Below are positions 14,183 to 16,857 of a stretch of 16,857 nt of DNA, one piece after another. The translations under genes were made by a program, and so were the position numbers. The notes beneath the pieces are model-generated. The model had not been told where the DNA came from. It worked only from the letters and a program-made list of their open reading frames with translations, and ran no database searches. The stretch comes from an uncultured Prevotella sp. (GTDB lineage: Bacteria > Bacteroidota > Bacteroidia > Bacteroidales > Bacteroidaceae): assembly GCA_905373605.1 (NCBI GenBank), contig CAJPTO010000045.1, positions 1 to 16,857 of the forward strand, written 5' to 3'. Within the stretch, counting starts at the first letter, position 1; each line of letters starts with the position of its first letter.

Positions 14183-14210
14183 TAATTTTGTGAACAAAAG
14201 TACAAAATTA
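14183..14210. promoter_or_regulatory. symmetrical divergent promoters of xerD and aroQ
   Basis: TAATTTTG at 14183-14190 (plus strand) and TAATTTTG read on the minus strand at 14210-14203 both fit the -7 consensus TAnnTTTG exactly. Together they form a perfect inverted repeat, TAATTTTGT (14183-14191) and ACAAAATTA (14202-14210), 10 nt apart. The predicted starts, near 14197 for aroQ and 14196 for xerD, fall at nearly the same place, so the two promoters face each other and probably compete. Confidence 0.65.
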
Positions 14211-14217
14211 TGCTGAC

Positions 14218-14634
14218 ATGACGATACAAATCATCAATGGTCCCAACCTCAATCTGCTGGGCATTCGCGAACCTGGCGTGTATGGCACGACGTCTTTCGA
14301 CGATTTCTTGCCGCGTCTTCGCGCCCTTTTCCCCAACGTGCAGATAGACTATTTCCAAAGCAACCACGAGGGTGAGCTCATCGACAAACTCCAATCTGTG
14401 GGCTTCGCGTGCGATGGCATTGTGCTTAACGCCGGTGCTTACACCCACACCAGCATCGCTCTTGCCGATTGCATCCGCGCCATAAGCGCACCAGTGGTGG
14501 AAGTGCACATCTCAAACGTGCATCAGCGCGAGCCATTCAGGCACCAAAGCCTTATCGCCACCGCCTGCCGGGGCGTGATATGCGGCTTCGGACTCGACAG
14601 TTACCGCCTTGCCGTGGCCAGTTTTAATCCCTGA
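14218..14634 (+). CDS. aroQ: 3-dehydroquinate dehydratase, type II
   Basis: A 138-residue enzyme removing water from 3-dehydroquinate to give 3-dehydroshikimate, third step of the shikimate pathway, in the cytoplasm as a dodecamer. Family residues are all visible: the INGPNLNLLGIREPGVYG start with R17 and catalytic Y22, SNHEGELID (48-56), N71 and H77 in LNAGAYTHTS, H97 in EVHISN, and R108 in REPFRH. Length is typical (about 140). The ATG at 14218 gives the standard MxIxIINGPN start. It begins the three-gene unit aroQ, methyltransferase, ABC ATPase, with only 3 bp to the next ATG. Confidence 0.95.
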   Translation: MTIQIINGPNLNLLGIREPGVYGTTSFDDFLPRLRALFPNVQIDYFQSNHEGELIDKLQSVGFACDGIVLNAGAYTHTSIALADCIRAISAPVVEVHISNVHQREPFRHQSLIATACRGVICGFGLDSYRLAVASFNP

Positions 14635-14637
14635 CGC

Positions 14638-15264
14638 ATGGACCAAGACAACTACATCGCCCACCACATAGACCCCGAGGGCGATTATCTTTACCGCCTT
14701 TACCGCGCCACAAACCTGCATACCCTGCACGGGCGTATGGCAAGCGGACACCTGCAAGGCCGTCTGTTGAAGATGCTGGTGCAGATGTCGCAGGCCAAAC
14801 GTGTGCTAGAAGTGGGAACGTTCAGCGGATATAGTGCCATCTGCTTGGCCGAAGGACTGCCACCCGACGGGCTGCTTTATACCTTTGAGATTAACGATGA
14901 GCAAGAAGACTTCACGCGGCCGTGGCTCGAAAGCAGCAGTGTGGCCAGCAAAATACGCTTCATCATCGGCGATGCCATCACCGAAGCCCCACAATTGGGC
15001 ATCGTTTTCGACCTCGTTTTCATCGATGGCGACAAGCGAACATACGTTGAAACCTACGAAATGGCGCTCTCCGTGCTCCGTCCCGGCGGATTTATCCTTG
15101 CCGACAACACGCTGTGGGACGGACATGTGTACGACCCTGCCTACAATCGCGACCCACAAACCATCGGTGTTCGTCGCTTCAACGACCTTGTTGCTGCCGA
15201 CGCGCGCGTAGAGAAAGTTATCTTGCCGCTGAGAGATGGGCTAACGCTGATAAGGAAAAAGTGA
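14638..15264 (+). CDS. class I SAM-dependent O-methyltransferase (COMT/CCoAOMT-like)
   Basis: A 208-residue methyltransferase of the O-methyltransferase family 3. SAM-binding motif I is VLEVGTFSGYSAICLAEGL (57-75), followed by the acidic motif FEIND (83-87). Metal-binding positions match the catechol O-methyltransferase type: D130 in FIDGDKRTY and D156-N157 in LADNTLWDGHV, so it should need Mg2+ and act on a hydroxyl of a small, possibly catechol-like, molecule. The real substrate in bacteria of this kind is unknown. It starts 3 bp after the aroQ stop and ends 9 bp before the ABC ATPase, so it is cotranscribed with both. Confidence 0.9.
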   Translation: MDQDNYIAHHIDPEGDYLYRLYRATNLHTLHGRMASGHLQGRLLKMLVQMSQAKRVLEVGTFSGYSAICLAEGLPPDGLLYTFEINDEQEDFTRPWLESSSVASKIRFIIGDAITEAPQLGIVFDLVFIDGDKRTYVETYEMALSVLRPGGFILADNTLWDGHVYDPAYNRDPQTIGVRRFNDLVAADARVEKVILPLRDGLTLIRKK

Positions 15265-15273
15265 AAAAACAAT

Positions 15274-16146
15274 ATGCCCTCAATAACGCTTACCAACCTC
15301 TCTGTGGGCTATCTCCGCCCACGCCGCACGCCCCTCGCCGTGCTAACCGGCCTTAATGCCACCCTGCATTCGGGTCGTTTAACCTGTCTTGTGGGTGCCA
15401 ACGGCATTGGCAAAAGCACCCTTCTGCGCACCCTCGCCGCTTTTCTGCCACCCCTTGATGGACAAATATTGTATCGTTCCAGCGAAGATGCCGTCCCTGT
15501 CAACCTCTCCTCACTATCTAAAAACCGCATGGCACGCCTTGTAAGCGTGGTGCTAACGGCAAAGCCCAGCGTTGAAAACCTTACCGCCGAGCAGGTTGTG
15601 GCCCTCGGGCGCTCGCCTTACACCAACCTTTGGGGTACCCTTCGCGCCGCCGACCTGCAAAAGGTGCAATGGGCGATGCACGCCGTTGGCATACTGCCAC
15701 TGCAAAAACGCATGGTGCACACGCTGAGCGATGGCGAACGACAAAAGGTGATGATTGCCAAAGCGTTGGCGCAAGACACACCCGTGATGCTCCTCGATGA
15801 GCCAACTGCTTTCCTCGACTACCACAGTAAGGTGGAAATGCTACGCCTGCTGCAAACGCTGGCTCACCAAACCAACAAGATGCTGTTGCTTTCCACCCAC
15901 GACTTGGAACAAGCCCTACACGCCGCCGATGCTCTTTGGGTGGTGGCAAGAACTCAACAACAAGCACCCGCCACGCTACGTGTGATGAATAAGCAACAGC
16001 AAACCGACCATGAGGGCAACACGAACATCTTTTTCCTGCCCGAAGCACCTCACGACAACTCCCCAATGCCTGCCATAACCATCGGCACACCTGCCGATTT
16101 CGAGCGGCGCACCCACGATTTGCTCCGTCTTTTGGGCGAGGCATAA
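15274..16146 (+). CDS. ABC transporter ATP-binding protein, FecE/BtuD-like
   Basis: A 290-residue ATPase that would power import of iron-siderophore, haem or cobalamin-type compounds through a FecCD/BtuCD-like permease. Motifs: Walker A GANGIGKST (41-49), signature LSDGE (151-155, Asp in place of the usual Gly), Walker B VMLLDE (171-176), D-loop FLD (180-182) and H-loop H209 in STHD. The Q-loop region reads SVVLT (91-95), with T95 where Gln is expected. The family call rests on LGRSPYTNLWG (111-121), typical of this importer group. From about 222 the C-terminus is an extra ~70 residues without clear homology. No permease or binding protein is nearby, so its partners must be encoded elsewhere or downstream of this window. 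Confidence 0.88.
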   Translation: MPSITLTNLSVGYLRPRRTPLAVLTGLNATLHSGRLTCLVGANGIGKSTLLRTLAAFLPPLDGQILYRSSEDAVPVNLSSLSKNRMARLVSVVLTAKPSVENLTAEQVVALGRSPYTNLWGTLRAADLQKVQWAMHAVGILPLQKRMVHTLSDGERQKVMIAKALAQDTPVMLLDEPTAFLDYHSKVEMLRLLQTLAHQTNKMLLLSTHDLEQALHAADALWVVARTQQQAPATLRVMNKQQQTDHEGNTNIFFLPEAPHDNSPMPAITIGTPADFERRTHDLLRLLGEA

Positions 16147-16587
16147 GCCCACCATCTCTATATTCTCGAAGCATTGCCCTCCCTTCCCGTTCCTATAGCT
16201 GCCAAATCTCCGTGTTCTCCTTTCCCGATATGTGAGGTCACTTTTTTTGTTTGCCAAGCATGCACATAAAGCTCTCCAACTCCATTCTAATTATTATTGT
16301 TAAATTTTATTCCTTTACTTTACAAAATATCTTCTCTTCACGTGCAATTCTAGCGTTTTTAAAGACCATAAAACCTGCAAAAAGCATGTGTTTTCAACTT
16401 TCGTCCAATGCATTTTGCTTAAGGAGTGAGGTCGAAAAAGCACATTTCATATCATTTAGCTTCTCTAGATTGTTATTGTCACCTACTTTTTCGCGCGCCT
16501 CTTTGTCAACTTTTATCCCTTTCTCATCCTATTCGTTGCCCCGTTTCCCCATTCGGAACACCCTTTTCCCTATTGTTTTCGAGTTGG
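16147..16587. other. intergenic region with no recognised gene
   Basis: This AT-rich, pyrimidine-biased stretch after the ABC ATPase holds one 122-codon open frame (16251-16619), but it is Ser/Phe/Leu-rich without motifs, runs into the repeat array and has no promoter-like box at a sensible distance. No RNA gene or coding sequence is recognised. Confidence 0.5.
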
Positions 16588-16618
16588 TAGCGGCACTTAA
16601 CACAGCAAAGTGCCGCTA
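16588..16618. terminator. hairpin at the head of the 22-bp array
   Basis: TAGCGGCACTT (16588-16598) pairs perfectly with AAGTGCCGCTA (16608-16618) over a 9-nt loop. The right arm is part of the first 22-bp repeat unit. No clean T-run follows, so whether it ends transcription is uncertain. Confidence 0.5.
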
Positions 16619-16705
16619 AAAGCAGTGCAAAGTGCTGCTAAAAGCAATGCAAAGTGCTGCTAAAAGCAATGCAAAGTGCCGCTAAAAGCAATGCAAAGTG
16701 CCGCA
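16605..16705. repeat. five tandem 22-bp repeats (GCAAAGTGCYGCTAAAAGCART)
   Basis: GCAAAGTG recurs at 16605, 16627, 16649, 16671 and 16693, an exact 22-bp period; the last unit is cut short after GCCGCAAA. Variation is limited to a few bases (GCCGC/GCTGC, GCAGTGC/GCAATGC), so the array is fairly young. Its period and copy number equal those of the unrelated array at 3766-3871. Confidence 0.92.
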
Positions 16706-16788
16706 AATCGCTTGTGTTTATAAAGAAAACGAACTAAGATTTCAGTCTAGCGACATTTCGTTTACATAAAACCCCGTGCGAGAATCGG

Positions 16789-16857
16789 TTATTTTCGCCC
16801 GAAGACCCGTTTGCGGCGTTCGAGGACAACCATAATGTTAATAAACGTTCCGAATAT
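16789..16857 (-). CDS. possible 3' end of a gene entering from the right edge
   Basis: Read on the minus strand from the window edge, one frame gives IFGTFINIMVVLERRKRV and a few more residues before TAA (16789-16791). A hydrophobic stretch ending in a basic tail resembles the end of a membrane protein. Only 22 codons are present and another minus frame is open for longer, so this is a guess. Confidence 0.2.
   Translation of the reverse strand: MFGTFINIMVVLERRKRVFGRK

Noticed and set aside
14173..14508. 112-residue N-terminal extension of the XerD-like protein
   Set aside because: Lies antisense to aroQ and across the divergent promoter; the 304-residue form from 14172 has the normal length.
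16605..16705. CRISPR array or attachment-site cluster
   Set aside because: The 22-bp units directly abut with no unique spacers, and no integrase or cas gene is adjacent.
16835..16857. Start of a plus-strand gene at ATG 16835
   Set aside because: Only seven full codons before the edge and no good promoter upstream.

Overview
The window looks like chromosomal DNA from a Bacteroidetes bacterium, most likely a Prevotella or close relative. The reasons are the -7 boxes of the form TAnnTTTG found upstream of several genes, the lack of clear Shine-Dalgarno sites, lipoproteins with a Bacteroidetes-type Cys-plus-acidic start, a Bacteroidetes-style type II glutaminyl cyclase, a nucleoside kinase with a ThrRS-like N-terminus, and a G/C-rich intergenic hairpin element of a kind common in this phylum. 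No species call is justified. There is no sign of a phage or integrative element. The protein genes are mostly ordinary; the unusual content lies between them.

Layout. 1-190: dense CTAG repeat array running off the left edge. 197-1912 (-): Na/phosphate cotransporter with PhoU-like tail. 2001-3662 (+): nucleoside (uridine-type) kinase. 3766-3871: five palindromic 22-bp repeats. 4102-4637 (+): a collapsed AbiE toxin-antitoxin pair, the antitoxin start joined out of frame to the toxin end. 4714-5139 (-): small lipoprotein. 5382-6086 (-): sirtuin lacking the zinc cysteines. 6346-9107 (+): three FKBP-type prolyl isomerase paralogues (cytoplasmic, lipoprotein, secreted). 9443-9910 (+): Lrp/AsnC regulator. 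10087-11916 (+): fusion of a gamma-glutamyl hydrolase (C26) with a membrane-dipeptidase-type M19 domain. 12126-13154 (+): membrane-anchored glutaminyl cyclase. 13258-14172 (-): XerD-like recombinase, divergent from 14218-16146 (+): aroQ, an O-methyltransferase and a FecE-type ABC ATPase, closely packed as an operon. 16147-16857: no convincing complete gene, with a second five-copy 22-bp array.

How parts fit. The FKBP set covers several compartments, from cytoplasm to envelope, for protein folding. The Lrp regulator, the C26-M19 fusion and the glutaminyl cyclase form a loose peptide/glutamyl-metabolism neighbourhood; the fusion could in principle break down glutathione-like peptides in two steps.

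The main discovery candidate is the intergenic repeat landscape. Many gaps contain a tandem array of a short degenerate word with a strict period (8, 9 or 22 bp), and the word differs from gap to gap. One 9-bp word (TCYGACMAR-like) recurs in five separate gaps. A 54-bp G/C-rich element occurs twice as perfect inverted copies 4.7 kb apart, one of them supplying the stop codon of the C26-M19 gene. No transposase that would explain the spread is seen in the window.
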